A stretch of DNA of 8,317 nt from Flavobacteriales bacterium (GCA_947464515.1 CANHXF010000064.1:1-8317); one strand, 5' to 3'; shown: positions 1 through 7,032, counted from the first letter of the stretch. Notes: generated from the sequence alone by a model not told the origin. Program-made: numbers and translations.

Positions 1-882
1 AAAGAGATTGTCTTGAGCCATGAGCTAGATCTGGAGTTAGATGGCGTTGCTGTAACCGTTCCTAAAATGGGCGATAAACGTCGTTTGTTGGAGTTGAGTA
101 TGAAAAACACCTTGCTCTATAAGCAGGAGAAATTGTCGCAATACGAAAAGCTGAATCCAGAAATTCGGGTGGATCGATTGATGGAGCAGATGAAGAAAGA
201 TTTGCGATTGAGTGAGTTGCCTCGACATATTGAGTGTTTTGATAATTCGAATTTCCAGGGAACCTACCCTGTGAGTGCTTGCGTGGTTTTTAAGAATGGG
301 AAGGCGGCTAAATCAGAATACCGACATTTCAATGTGCGAACGGTAGAAGGGCCGGACGATTTTGCGACGATGAAAGAGGTGATTACACGCAGATATTCAA
401 GGATGATTGATGAGCAAAAGCCATTGCCTCAGTTGATTGTTGTGGATGGTGGCAAGGGTCAGTTGAGCGCCGCGGTGGAAGCATTAAAGTCGATGGGGAT
501 TTATACCAAATTGGCCATCGTGGGGATTGCGAAGCGTTTGGAGGAAATATATTTCCCCGGAGATTCTTTGCCCTTGTACATCGACAAGAAATCGGAGACG
601 TTGAAAGTGATACAGCAAATGCGTGATGAAGCGCATCGATTTGGAATTACGCATCACAGAAGTAGGAGGGATAAGGGGACGTTACGGACAGAGTTGACGG
701 AAATTCCAGGGATAGGCGAGGAGACAGCTAGAATGCTTTTGAAGCATTTTAAAAGTGTAAAAAAGGTAAAAGAGGCGAGTGTTGAAGTGTTGACAGGTGT
801 GGTTGGAGTAGCGAAATCGCGAGTAATTCATCGGTTTTATCAAGGTGAGGAAAGTTTGGAGGATGATCAAATGATGTTGTGA
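1..882 (+). CDS. uvrC: Excinuclease ABC subunit C (UvrC), C-terminal half, 5' end outside the window
   Basis: UvrC is the nuclease of UvrABC nucleotide excision repair and cuts the damaged strand on both sides of a lesion. The frame is open from base 1, so the TTG at 13 is internal and about 293 codons remain of a protein usually near 600 residues. The N-terminal GIY-YIG nuclease is missing. What remains is the RNase H-like nuclease, which makes the 5' cut. Its acidic residues are visible: Asp at 241-243 in FDNSNFQG, Asp at 358-360 in GPDDF and Asp at 445-447 in VVDGGKGQL. The conserved His is at 634-636 in DEAHRFGI. The spacing of the first three fits the E. coli D399/D438/D466 set as I recall it. 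A helix-hairpin-helix pair (IPGIGEETA, then VVGVAKSRV) lies at about 694-840 and should bind DNA. The frame is intact to TGA at 880-882, and pabB follows after 3 bp. Confidence 0.97.
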   Translation, partial: KEIVLSHELDLELDGVAVTVPKMGDKRRLLELSMKNTLLYKQEKLSQYEKLNPEIRVDRLMEQMKKDLRLSELPRHIECFDNSNFQGTYPVSACVVFKNGKAAKSEYRHFNVRTVEGPDDFATMKEVITRRYSRMIDEQKPLPQLIVVDGGKGQLSAAVEALKSMGIYTKLAIVGIAKRLEEIYFPGDSLPLYIDKKSETLKVIQQMRDEAHRFGITHHRSRRDKGTLRTELTEIPGIGEETARMLLKHFKSVKKVKEASVEVLTGVVGVAKSRVIHRFYQGEESLEDDQMML

Positions 883-885
883 TAA

Positions 886-2157
886 GTGATGGAAAATCAA
901 GGAATTACAATTGCATACCAACTAGAATGTTTGCTTGAAAAGGCAAGAAATGAGTCGTTTGCTTGCATTTTTTTGAGCGCAGGTCGGTCCGATGACCATG
1001 GTCAGATTTCCCTCATGGCTGGCTTTGGTATTGCAGAGCAATTTAATGATTTGTCTGATGTTCCGAGTTGTCCCGAGAGTCCGATAATGGGATATTTGGG
1101 TTATGATTACAAGAATCAAATTGAAGCTTCCTTGGAATCGGACCTTACCCAATTGGTAGAATTCGATGCTTTGAAATTTGTCAGCCCTGAGCGCTGGGTA
1201 GCAATTGAAAAAAATGGTATTGTTTCCGGTGATGAATCTTTGCTGTTTCCTCGCGGTAATCAAAATTTGAATGGTGGATCGTTGTTGAATTTTTGCGGTA
1301 ATCAAAATTCACCCCAATGGCAATCGCAAACGCCAAAGGAAACCTATTTGGAGAATGTGGAGCGGATCAAACAGCATATTGTGGATGGGGATTTTTACGA
1401 GATGAATTATTGCATCGCCTTTACGGCCAAGGAAGAGATTGATCCGTACGATGCTTTTATGTTATTGAGTCGCAAAGCACCGGCACCATTTTCTGTGTTT
1501 TTGAAGGACGGGGATCGGTATTTGTTGTGCGCCAGTCCGGAGCGATTCTTTGGCAAACGTGGAGATTTGATTTTTTCCCAGCCCATCAAAGGCACAAGGC
1601 CACGGGTATTTGATTCGATGTCGTTAGAATTGGATGAGGTTCGAGATTGTGCCGTTGCAAGGGAATTGGGGATATCGGAAAAGGACCGCGCTGAGAATAT
1701 TATGATTGTGGATTTAGTGCGGAATGATCTATCGAAAGTTTGTGAGGTCGGTAGCGTTCAGGTTCCCGAATGTTGTGCAGTTTATTCCTTCTCTCATGTG
1801 CATCAACTGATTTCTACGGTAGAAGGTCGATTGAAGCCCGAAGTTGGTTTAAAGGAATTGATACATGCCACTTTCCCAATGGGGAGTATGACGGGTGCAC
1901 CAAAGATTTCGGTGATGCAACACACAAATCATTTGGAAGGGTTTGCTCGGGGCATTTATTCTGGATCTGTGGGTTTCGTTTGGAAACAGAATATGGATTT
2001 CAATGTGGTGATTCGTGCCTTACAATACGATTCGCAAGCCAAGACATTGGCCTATGCCGTTGGAGGTGCTATCACATACGATAGTGTAGCGGAACAGGAA
2101 TATCAAGAATGTTTGGATAAAGCGAGTGCGGTGCTCTCGATTTTCGAGACAAATTAA
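886..2157 (+). CDS. pabB: Aminodeoxychorismate synthase component I (PabB), chorismate-binding family
   Basis: PabB converts chorismate to 4-amino-4-deoxychorismate, the precursor of the p-aminobenzoate part of folate, using ammonia from the glutaminase PabA. The 423-residue protein has a short N-terminal half with GYLGYDY near residue 69, then the chorismate-binding domain from about 150. Its motifs are SQPIKGTRPR (231-240), DRAENIMIVDLVRNDL (267-282), FPMGSMTGAPK (330-340), RGIYSGSVGF and YAVGGAITYDS (390-400). Lys235 in PIKGT matches the Lys of E. coli PabB that attacks chorismate; anthranilate synthases usually have Ala there. That, the length and the absence of trp genes favour PabB over TrpE. 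The start is GTG 886 or the adjacent ATG 889; the ATG is at least as likely. The 3-bp gap suggests co-transcription with uvrC. No pabA or pabC is in the window. The TAA overlaps the stop of the convergent regulator gene. Confidence 0.9.
   Translation: MMENQGITIAYQLECLLEKARNESFACIFLSAGRSDDHGQISLMAGFGIAEQFNDLSDVPSCPESPIMGYLGYDYKNQIEASLESDLTQLVEFDALKFVSPERWVAIEKNGIVSGDESLLFPRGNQNLNGGSLLNFCGNQNSPQWQSQTPKETYLENVERIKQHIVDGDFYEMNYCIAFTAKEEIDPYDAFMLLSRKAPAPFSVFLKDGDRYLLCASPERFFGKRGDLIFSQPIKGTRPRVFDSMSLELDEVRDCAVARELGISEKDRAENIMIVDLVRNDLSKVCEVGSVQVPECCAVYSFSHVHQLISTVEGRLKPEVGLKELIHATFPMGSMTGAPKISVMQHTNHLEGFARGIYSGSVGFVWKQNMDFNVVIRALQYDSQAKTLAYAVGGAITYDSVAEQEYQECLDKASAVLSIFETN
1253..1309 (+). repeat. 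Pair of 15-bp direct repeats inside pabB
   Basis: GCGGTAATCAAAATT occurs exactly at 1253-1267 and 1295-1309, 42 bp (14 codons) apart and in the same frame, so GNQN appears twice in PabB (residues about 124-127 and 138-141). The stretch lies between the N-terminal region and the catalytic chorismate-binding domain, where the family varies in length. It looks like a small in-frame duplication that has since diverged, with no sign of a regulatory role. Confidence 0.6.
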
Positions 2158-2165
2158 TTCTCGAA
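2143..2165. terminator. Inverted repeat over the shared stop codons of pabB and the response regulator gene (possible bidirectional terminator)
   Basis: TTCGAGA at 2143-2149 and TCTCGAA at 2159-2165 form perfect 7-bp arms around a 9-nt loop that contains both stop codons (pabB TAA 2155-2157; regulator TAA read from 2156-2154). A competing hairpin, TCTCGA 2135-2140 with TCGAGA 2144-2149 around TTT, shares one arm. There is no T-tract on either side, so this is not a classical intrinsic terminator. A role in ending or stabilising the two converging transcripts is inference. Confidence 0.35.
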
Positions 2166-2840
2166 CTTGTAGCCTACGCCTTTTACCGTGTAGATGAATT
2201 TATCGTCTAGCTTCTCACGGATTTTTCTCACGTGGACATCAATCGTACGATCAACCACCAATACTTCATTGCCCCATACATTTTCCAAGATTTCATCGCG
2301 AGAAAATACACGTCCAGGCCTTGAGGCTAGGAATGAAAGTAATTCAAATTCTTTCCTGGGTAATTGAAGTGTCCTGCCATCGTATTCAACAACAAAACGC
2401 TCACGATCGATTTTGAGATTTTCGAAGTCGTATTTTTCAGGCTCGGGTGTCACCAAAGCATTACGGCGACGTAATATGGCTTTAACCCGGCTCAATAAGA
2501 CTCTTCCTCTTACTGGCTTGGCGATATAATCATCGGCTCCGGCTTCAAATCCCGCCAATTCAGCAAATTCTTCGCTTCTGGCGGTTAAGAAAATAACAGG
2601 AATGTTTTTGGTTTCAGGGATTTCCTTCAACTGTCGGCAAGCTTCCATTCCGTCCATCACAGGCATCATGACGTCCATGATGATGATTTCCGGTTTTACT
2701 TTTTTTGCTTGCTCAACTGCTTGTGCGCCGTTTGCGGCAATATGCACCTCAAAACCCTCTTTGGCTAGGGAATGCCTAATTAGCTCGAGAATGTCTTGCT
2801 CGTCATCTACTACTAATACTTTAGGCAGTCCTTTAATCAT
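2154..2840 (-). CDS. Response regulator, OmpR/PhoB family, no adjacent kinase
   Basis: This is the cytoplasmic output protein of a two-component system: a sensor kinase would phosphorylate it and it would then bind DNA. The 228 residues form a receiver domain (about 5-124) and a winged-helix DNA-binding domain (about 135-228). The receiver has the full set of key residues: acidic pocket Asp12/Asp13 in VVDDEQD, phospho-acceptor Asp56 in IIIMDVMMP, Thr86 in FLTARS and Lys108 in YIAKPV. The effector domain has the OmpR/PhoB pattern, including RKEFELLSFLASRPGRVFSR, VDRTIDVHVRKIREKL and the closing TVKGVGYKFE. ATG 2840-2838 is the natural start, as LPKVLVVDDE follows at once. No histidine kinase is in the window: the gene upstream on this strand encodes a lipoprotein and the one beyond its stop is pabB. 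The input signal and targets cannot be read from the sequence. Confidence 0.95.
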   Translation of the reverse strand: MIKGLPKVLVVDDEQDILELIRHSLAKEGFEVHIAANGAQAVEQAKKVKPEIIIMDVMMPVMDGMEACRQLKEIPETKNIPVIFLTARSEEFAELAGFEAGADDYIAKPVRGRVLLSRVKAILRRRNALVTPEPEKYDFENLKIDRERFVVEYDGRTLQLPRKEFELLSFLASRPGRVFSRDEILENVWGNEVLVVDRTIDVHVRKIREKLDDKFIYTVKGVGYKFEN

Positions 2841-2904
2841 TATGTTACAAAGGAATTCAATTGGTGTTAACTTTCGACCTCCTGTGTATTATTTTAACAT
2901 TAAT

Positions 2905-2925
2905 TAAACCTTAATTTAAGGTTTA
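2905..2925. promoter_or_regulatory. Near-perfect palindrome between the lipoprotein and response regulator genes
   Basis: TAAACCTTAA (2905-2914) and TTAAGGTTTA (2916-2925) are perfect 10-bp arms around a single central T. The site starts 5 bp past the lipoprotein stop (TAA, 2933-2931) and lies about 65-85 bp upstream of the regulator ATG. As RNA it could fold with an 8-bp stem and a 5-nt loop, but no clear U-tract follows, so it would be a weak terminator at best. It could equally be an operator for a dimeric protein, possibly the regulator itself. The symmetry is observed and the function is inference. Confidence 0.45.
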
Positions 2926-2930
2926 TCTGC

Positions 2931-4169
2931 TTATTGGCCTTTGTCTGCGCTTGACGCACCCAATAACTCTTGCAACTTGGCATCGAGCTCTTCACCTCTC
3001 AAGCCTTTCGCTACGATTTTTCCTGCGGGATCAACCAATACGGTTGAAGGGATAGAGTGAATGTTATAAGTCTGGCCGGCCGAACTGCTCCAACCTTTCA
3101 AATCGCTGACATGTTTCCAGGTTAATCCGTCTTTCTCAATCGCACCTTTCCAACGCGTTGGATCTTGATCTAAAGACACGCCATAGATTTCAAAACCTTT
3201 GTCCTTAAAGCGCTTATACATTTCTACGTTGTATGGATTCTCTTTGCGACATGGTCCGCACCAGCTAGCCCAGAAATCGATTAAAACATATTTACCGCGC
3301 AATGAACTCAATGCCAAATTTGTACCATCGAGCTGTGGCAGATTGATTTCCGGCGCTTCACCACCCACCATCAATTTTGCTTCCTCTTGATATTTTTGCT
3401 GAATCATTTGGGTGTATTTTGAAGTCGGGTCGGCTTTTACTGCTGCATCGCGAGCTACCGTTAACAATTCGATGGTAGGCTCTTGAACCACATTGAAATG
3501 AAGGATGAAAAAGGGTATGAAACTACTAGGTCGGGCTTTTGCGAAACTCAAAATAGCGGCGGATCTTTCGCTTAGATTGGCATAATAATCCGCTTGCAAT
3601 TTTTGCATCTTATTAAAACCTTCATCGGTATTTGGGTTCAATTTGCTGGCTTCAGCTTCCAAGGCTTTGATTCTAGAAGAGAAACCTTCGTTCAACTTTA
3701 ACAAGTCTTTCAATGACTGGCTCTCCTCTACGTTCTTTCCTGTGATGGTATAGTTGATGCCCGTAGTGGTCGCATCAATCGCTAGCGTAGCTTCTGTCGC
3801 ATTGTTCAGCGCCAAATAAACCATCTGTTTGTCCAACACCATGAGTGCGCAGAAAATGAGTTCTTTGGTACTTCCTTTGACAGAGAAATCGCCTTTTTTA
3901 TCCGTAAAGGAGCTGTCGATGAAAACCAATCCTTCCGCCGTCATCTCGAACAAGCGAATCACCTGATTGGGTTTATTTTTTACATTTCCTTTAACAATAT
4001 AACCATCATTGGCCATTTCCAAAGAAGAGGCGCGAGGTGTAATGAGATCGGTAAACCAATTGTTAAAGTCCTGTTTAACTTTTCCGGCGTTGAGTTCGGT
4101 ACATTGTACCAAGGTTAACGATAAGGCGATAAAAGCCAAAGAGCGTAGAGTTTTGTGTATCGTGCGCAT
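2931..4169 (-). CDS. TlpA/ResA-like thioredoxin-fold lipoprotein with DUF4369-like N-terminus
   Basis: Probably a membrane-anchored periplasmic thiol-disulfide oxidoreductase that reduces disulfides in exported proteins. Starting at ATG 4169-4167 gives 412 residues that open with a lipoprotein signal peptide: MRTIHKTLRS, a hydrophobic stretch, and the lipobox LVQC with Cys23 as the lipidated residue. An N-terminal beta-rich region (about 50-145, including GYIVKGNVKNK) resembles DUF4369, which often precedes thioredoxin domains in Bacteroidota. A charged helical linker (about 150-265) follows, then an AhpC-TSA/TlpA domain (about 270-405). That domain has FWASWCGPCRKENP with the redox pair Cys304/Cys307 and the cis-proline loop SIPSTVLVD (Pro374). 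A TTG start at 4199 would put ten residues ahead of the signal peptide and is less likely. truB ends 33 bp upstream on the same strand. The substrate is unknown. Confidence 0.9.
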   Translation of the reverse strand: MRTIHKTLRSLAFIALSLTLVQCTELNAGKVKQDFNNWFTDLITPRASSLEMANDGYIVKGNVKNKPNQVIRLFEMTAEGLVFIDSSFTDKKGDFSVKGSTKELIFCALMVLDKQMVYLALNNATEATLAIDATTTGINYTITGKNVEESQSLKDLLKLNEGFSSRIKALEAEASKLNPNTDEGFNKMQKLQADYYANLSERSAAILSFAKARPSSFIPFFILHFNVVQEPTIELLTVARDAAVKADPTSKYTQMIQQKYQEEAKLMVGGEAPEINLPQLDGTNLALSSLRGKYVLIDFWASWCGPCRKENPYNVEMYKRFKDKGFEIYGVSLDQDPTRWKGAIEKDGLTWKHVSDLKGWSSSAGQTYNIHSIPSTVLVDPAGKIVAKGLRGEELDAKLQELLGASSADKGQ

Positions 4170-4175
4170 GCTGGC

Positions 4176-4183
4176 CAAAGATA
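4176..4183 (-). promoter_or_regulatory. Candidate Bacteroidota -7 promoter element ahead of the lipoprotein gene
   Basis: On the minus strand the bases read TATCTTTG, an exact match to the TAnnTTTG -7 element used by the housekeeping sigma factor of Bacteroidota. It ends 6 nt before the ATG at 4169, so transcription would begin at or next to the start codon and the mRNA would be nearly leaderless. The -33 TTG that should lie about 19-20 nt further upstream is missing; the nearest TTG (4199-4197) is only 13 nt away. The element may therefore be weak or fortuitous. Confidence 0.35.
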
Positions 4184-4202
4184 GCAAAAATTGGCCCAAA
4201 CT

Positions 4203-4997
4203 TTAAATGTTGGTTGGGTTGGTGTCGGAAATTTCTACAATTCTTGACTTGAATACCTCTTCAAACTCGTGTGGTGAAACGGAATTTTCGATGTGATGGT
4301 CACCGATTTTGGTGCGGACCAGCCTCGACATATATGCGCCGGATTGCAAAGCGTGGCCGATGTCTAACACCAAAGTGCGGATATAGGTTCCTTTGGTACA
4401 TCGAACGCGAAAATCTAATTCGGGTAATTCGATGCGGGTAAATTCCAGAGAATGAATGGTGATTTTTCTCGATTTTAATACGGTTTCATCGCCCTGTCTT
4501 GCTAACTTATAAGCCCTTTGACCATCGACCTTAAGGGCAGAATACAACGGTGGAATTTGGTCGATTTCGCCTAAAAATTGAGGGATGATTGCATAAACCA
4601 TCTCGTTGGTGATATGTTCGGTGGGAAAATGCGCATTGGGCTCCGTTTCCATATCGTAACTGGGTGTTGTTGCGCCCAAAACCAACGTGCCTTCATATTC
4701 TTTGTCGGCGTCCTGAATGGCTTGAATCCCTTTGGTTTGCTGTTCGGTACAGATAATCAATAAGCCGCTGGCGAGGGGGTCTAAAGTGCCCGCGTGTCCA
4801 ACCTTTTTGGCTTTGGTGACGTATTTGATTTTTTTCACCGCTTGGAAAGACGACCATCCATGGGGTTTGTTGATGAGGATGATTTCTCCTTTGGCGCGGG
4901 CGTTTGGATTGAGATTTTCCAAGGGTTGGTTTATGGGGTATTCGGTTGACAGTTGAGTGAGTGGAGATTCAATAGGGTCCAAAGGTTTATTGGACAA
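4203..4997 (-). CDS. truB: tRNA pseudouridine-55 synthase (TruB)
   Basis: TruB isomerises U55 in the T-loop of tRNAs to pseudouridine. The family motifs are in order: INKPHGWSSFQ (42-52), KKVGHAGTLDPLASGLL (64-80) with catalytic Asp73, the substrate-loop motif IPPLYSALKVDGQRAYKLAR (148-167) with Tyr152, and the C-terminal RCTKGTYIRTLVLDIG (199-214) with the conserved Arg207. The fold starts near residue 37. The 36 residues before it are polar, Pro/Asn-rich and not typical of the family. No ATG or GTG occurs in this region. The first standard start is TTG 4997-4995, which overlaps the end of the T9SS gene by 11 bp; other non-ATG starts (TTG at residues 6 and 26) are possible. I see no Shine-Dalgarno sequence, so translation may depend on coupling to the upstream gene. 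The family call is firm and the N-terminus is uncertain. Confidence 0.95.
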   Translation of the reverse strand: MSNKPLDPIESPLTQLSTEYPINQPLENLNPNARAKGEIILINKPHGWSSFQAVKKIKYVTKAKKVGHAGTLDPLASGLLIICTEQQTKGIQAIQDADKEYEGTLVLGATTPSYDMETEPNAHFPTEHITNEMVYAIIPQFLGEIDQIPPLYSALKVDGQRAYKLARQGDETVLKSRKITIHSLEFTRIELPELDFRVRCTKGTYIRTLVLDIGHALQSGAYMSRLVRTKIGDHHIENSVSPHEFEEVFKSRIVEISDTNPTNI

Positions 4998-7032
4998 TGA
5001 ACTTGAAAGACTGGGGATCGGAGGATGTAAAGCCCCAACTACCTTTTGCCAGTTCTAGTCGCACGATATAAACACCTTTTGCCAATCCATGGGTATGGAG
5101 CGCATATCGGTGGGTGCCGGGTTCTACAGTTAATGTAAAACGACTGCGATCTTCGGTGGCGCCACTATTTCCCGAAAGGCCCGATTCGATGCCAATGCTT
5201 TGGCCGTTCAAATTGAAAACTTGACCGTTAATCGTCGCTTCCGTGTTTACTTGAAATTCGATGTTAAGGTTTTCGGTGGTGGGGACCGGGAATACCCTCA
5301 TGGTTGAAATGGGGTTGTCGGCCACAGTGTCTTTGATTTTCAACCGAGCCACATAAGCGCTCATGCTATTGCCTTTGCCCCAAGAGCCAACCAAATAGTA
5401 AATGCCTTTTTCGTTGAATTTCGCTTGGATGCCTTCGTAATCGCCCCAACGCTGTTCTTTGGGTTTGATGAAGGTGTAGTTGATGATCGATTGCCCCTTT
5501 TTTAGGATTTGATAATCGCTGTATTCTCCGTATCGATTGATGAAAAAAGCGCCTGTACCGGGGAAGTGTTTGGCTCCGGAATAAACGCTTGTGACAATCA
5601 TGGAAGGATCTTGGGCTGCTAGTTCCGATGTCGTTGCTTCTCCGGCTGCTGCTACGGCTGGGTATCCAAAGTCGAGGCTATCGTTGGTGAAAAGATGCGC
5701 TTTAGTCACCGCTCCGCCCTCGTTCCATTTAAAAAGTCCCATCCGAGTGGCGCCATTTGGCAAGGTGAGATTATAGATACTGCCATGCAAAATATGGGCT
5801 TGCATCGTTTTAAAGTTGAGGCAGTTTTGGAAGTAGTGAAGTTGTGTGCCGATGCGAACGCCGCTTAATACCCTGGCGTCGTTGGTTCGAAGTCGGAAAG
5901 CTGTATCGGGCTGTAAAGCACTCGATGGGAATCCATATTTCAAAGGACTTTTGAGCACGCCCAATTCGTAGTTGGCTTGTCCGCTTCTTTGGGTGTTTGT
6001 GATTCGATGGACAAAAATGGTGTCGTTTTCTTTGGTGTAGGGCCGAACACTCATAAAGTAGTTGTCGACCCCGTCCGGCATCGGTCCATTTTGTATCGCG
6101 CAGATGCTCCAAATCGAAACGCCATTGTATTTGATGTTGTGGAAGAAGTTCTTGTGCATCGTATCGCCATTGAATCCATCTTCTTTGTTGAGTTGCCAGA
6201 TTACGGCCTCTACGAAACCTTCTTCCCAGCTGCTTCCGTTGTGCAGGAGGTTGACGGTAAAGAACATGTCTTCTTTGGTTTGCGAAACGATGGGGTAGTC
6301 GCTCCAAACGGTATCTTGTATGGGCGTGCCAGGGATTTTATAGACGTTCCAGGGTTTTGCGGGGTCGTTGGTGGTGGAGAATCCCACGATGATAAAGCTG
6401 TTTTTATTGGTGGTTCCATGCATAAAAACGACGATGTATCGGTCTTTATAGGGGTCGTACATGACTCTCGGATCATAAGTCCGATTCATGGTAGGGATGG
6501 GGTCTTTTTTGATATTTGGGTTATTGGCGAAGAAGTCGAGGGTGAAGGCTTTGACGATTTTACCGGTATCGTTATGAACGCGGATTACGGTATTCATTAC
6601 GGAGACAATTTTTCCATCGTTTCCTACGGCGATATGATTGTCGTTGGGGGTTCCGCCGCCAGGCGGAACCTCAACACCGCGTTGTCGTTCTGTGATGATT
6701 GAATTTGGTGGGGTGGGTTTATCATGAATGATACCACGGTTTTGAATGGGGTTGGAATTAAGGCGAGCGGAGCGAGCCGCATCAATTTCGCGTCTGAGGT
6801 CCTCATTGATTCCTCCTGGCAATGGCATTTCCGCTTCCTGATCGGTTGGCATCATCCAAATGCTAGGCGACGTGGCGGGGTCAAAAATATGCGAAATCGG
6901 CGTTTTGATATCGCGAATGACATCGCAAGTACCTCCATTTTTTGGGGAATTCTGGGGTTCGGCTTTGCCTTGCTGGGCCGATGCACTTAAGCAAAGAAAA
7001 AAAGAAAATACCAGGCTGATTTTGGAATTCAT
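4987..7032 (-). CDS. Secreted T9SS cargo protein of unknown function with type A C-terminal sorting domain
   Basis: No enzyme or binding function can be assigned. From ATG 7032-7030 the protein has 681 residues and opens with a Sec signal peptide (MNSKISLVFSFFLCLSASAQ, cleavage probably near ASA-Q). A charged, Pro-rich region follows. The large middle domain has repeated beta-strand motifs: NDNHIAVGNDGKIVSV, YDPRVMYDPYKDRYIVVF, VWSDYPIVSQ, and RWGDYEGIQAKFNEKGIYYL before the tail. These Asp/Tyr-rich strands suggest a beta-propeller-like fold, which is inference. The last ~105 residues look like a T9SS sorting domain: VFPVPTTENLNIEF, a FNLNGQ strand, then GVYIVRLE and the ending SFKFIVQ. An insert of about 35 residues in it (LSGNSGATEDRSR and on) makes it longer than usual. 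T9SS cargo is exported and released or anchored at the surface. A TTG start at 7053 would place seven residues before the signal peptide and is unlikely. murB ends 43 bp upstream and truB overlaps the 3' end. Confidence 0.88.
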   Translation of the reverse strand: MNSKISLVFSFFLCLSASAQQGKAEPQNSPKNGGTCDVIRDIKTPISHIFDPATSPSIWMMPTDQEAEMPLPGGINEDLRREIDAARSARLNSNPIQNRGIIHDKPTPPNSIITERQRGVEVPPGGGTPNDNHIAVGNDGKIVSVMNTVIRVHNDTGKIVKAFTLDFFANNPNIKKDPIPTMNRTYDPRVMYDPYKDRYIVVFMHGTTNKNSFIIVGFSTTNDPAKPWNVYKIPGTPIQDTVWSDYPIVSQTKEDMFFTVNLLHNGSSWEEGFVEAVIWQLNKEDGFNGDTMHKNFFHNIKYNGVSIWSICAIQNGPMPDGVDNYFMSVRPYTKENDTIFVHRITNTQRSGQANYELGVLKSPLKYGFPSSALQPDTAFRLRTNDARVLSGVRIGTQLHYFQNCLNFKTMQAHILHGSIYNLTLPNGATRMGLFKWNEGGAVTKAHLFTNDSLDFGYPAVAAAGEATTSELAAQDPSMIVTSVYSGAKHFPGTGAFFINRYGEYSDYQILKKGQSIINYTFIKPKEQRWGDYEGIQAKFNEKGIYYLVGSWGKGNSMSAYVARLKIKDTVADNPISTMRVFPVPTTENLNIEFQVNTEATINGQVFNLNGQSIGIESGLSGNSGATEDRSRFTLTVEPGTHRYALHTHGLAKGVYIVRLELAKGSWGFTSSDPQSFKFIVQ
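6649..6670. repeat. GC-rich hairpin within the T9SS cargo gene
   Basis: GGTTCCGCC (6649-6657) and GGCGGAACC (6662-6670) are perfect 9-bp arms around a 4-nt loop, near codon 121-128 of the cargo gene. On the coding strand it spells the VPPGGGT segment, so the symmetry follows partly from Pro (CCN) codons facing Gly (GGN) codons. It would be one of the most stable RNA stems in the window. A pausing or regulatory role is speculative. Confidence 0.45.

Noticed and set aside
922..1305. 127-codon antisense frame within pabB
   Set aside because: No recognisable domain, and pabB is continuous and well matched through this stretch.
886..2157. Reading the chorismate-binding enzyme as anthranilate synthase TrpE
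   Set aside because: The PIKGT lysine typical of PabB, the short length and the absence of tryptophan genes nearby all point to PabB. A dual-function or mis-assigned enzyme cannot be fully excluded.
2878..2883. AGGAGG on the minus strand, a perfect Shine-Dalgarno-like sequence upstream of the response regulator
   Set aside because: It ends nearly 40 nt before the ATG, and no ATG, GTG or TTG lies at proper spacing behind it, so it does not mark a start or a small gene here.
5810..6307. Minus-strand open frame of 165 codons in another frame of the T9SS gene
   Set aside because: The product is rich in Arg, Gln and His, as expected of an out-of-frame reading, and has no start context or motif. 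The true frame runs through without interruption, so this is not a frameshifted piece.
5977..6702. Long plus-strand open frame (241 codons) opposite the T9SS cargo gene
   Set aside because: It lies wholly antisense to a gene with a signal peptide and sorting domain. Its translation shows no domain, and its register follows the codon pattern of the real gene. It looks like a shadow frame.
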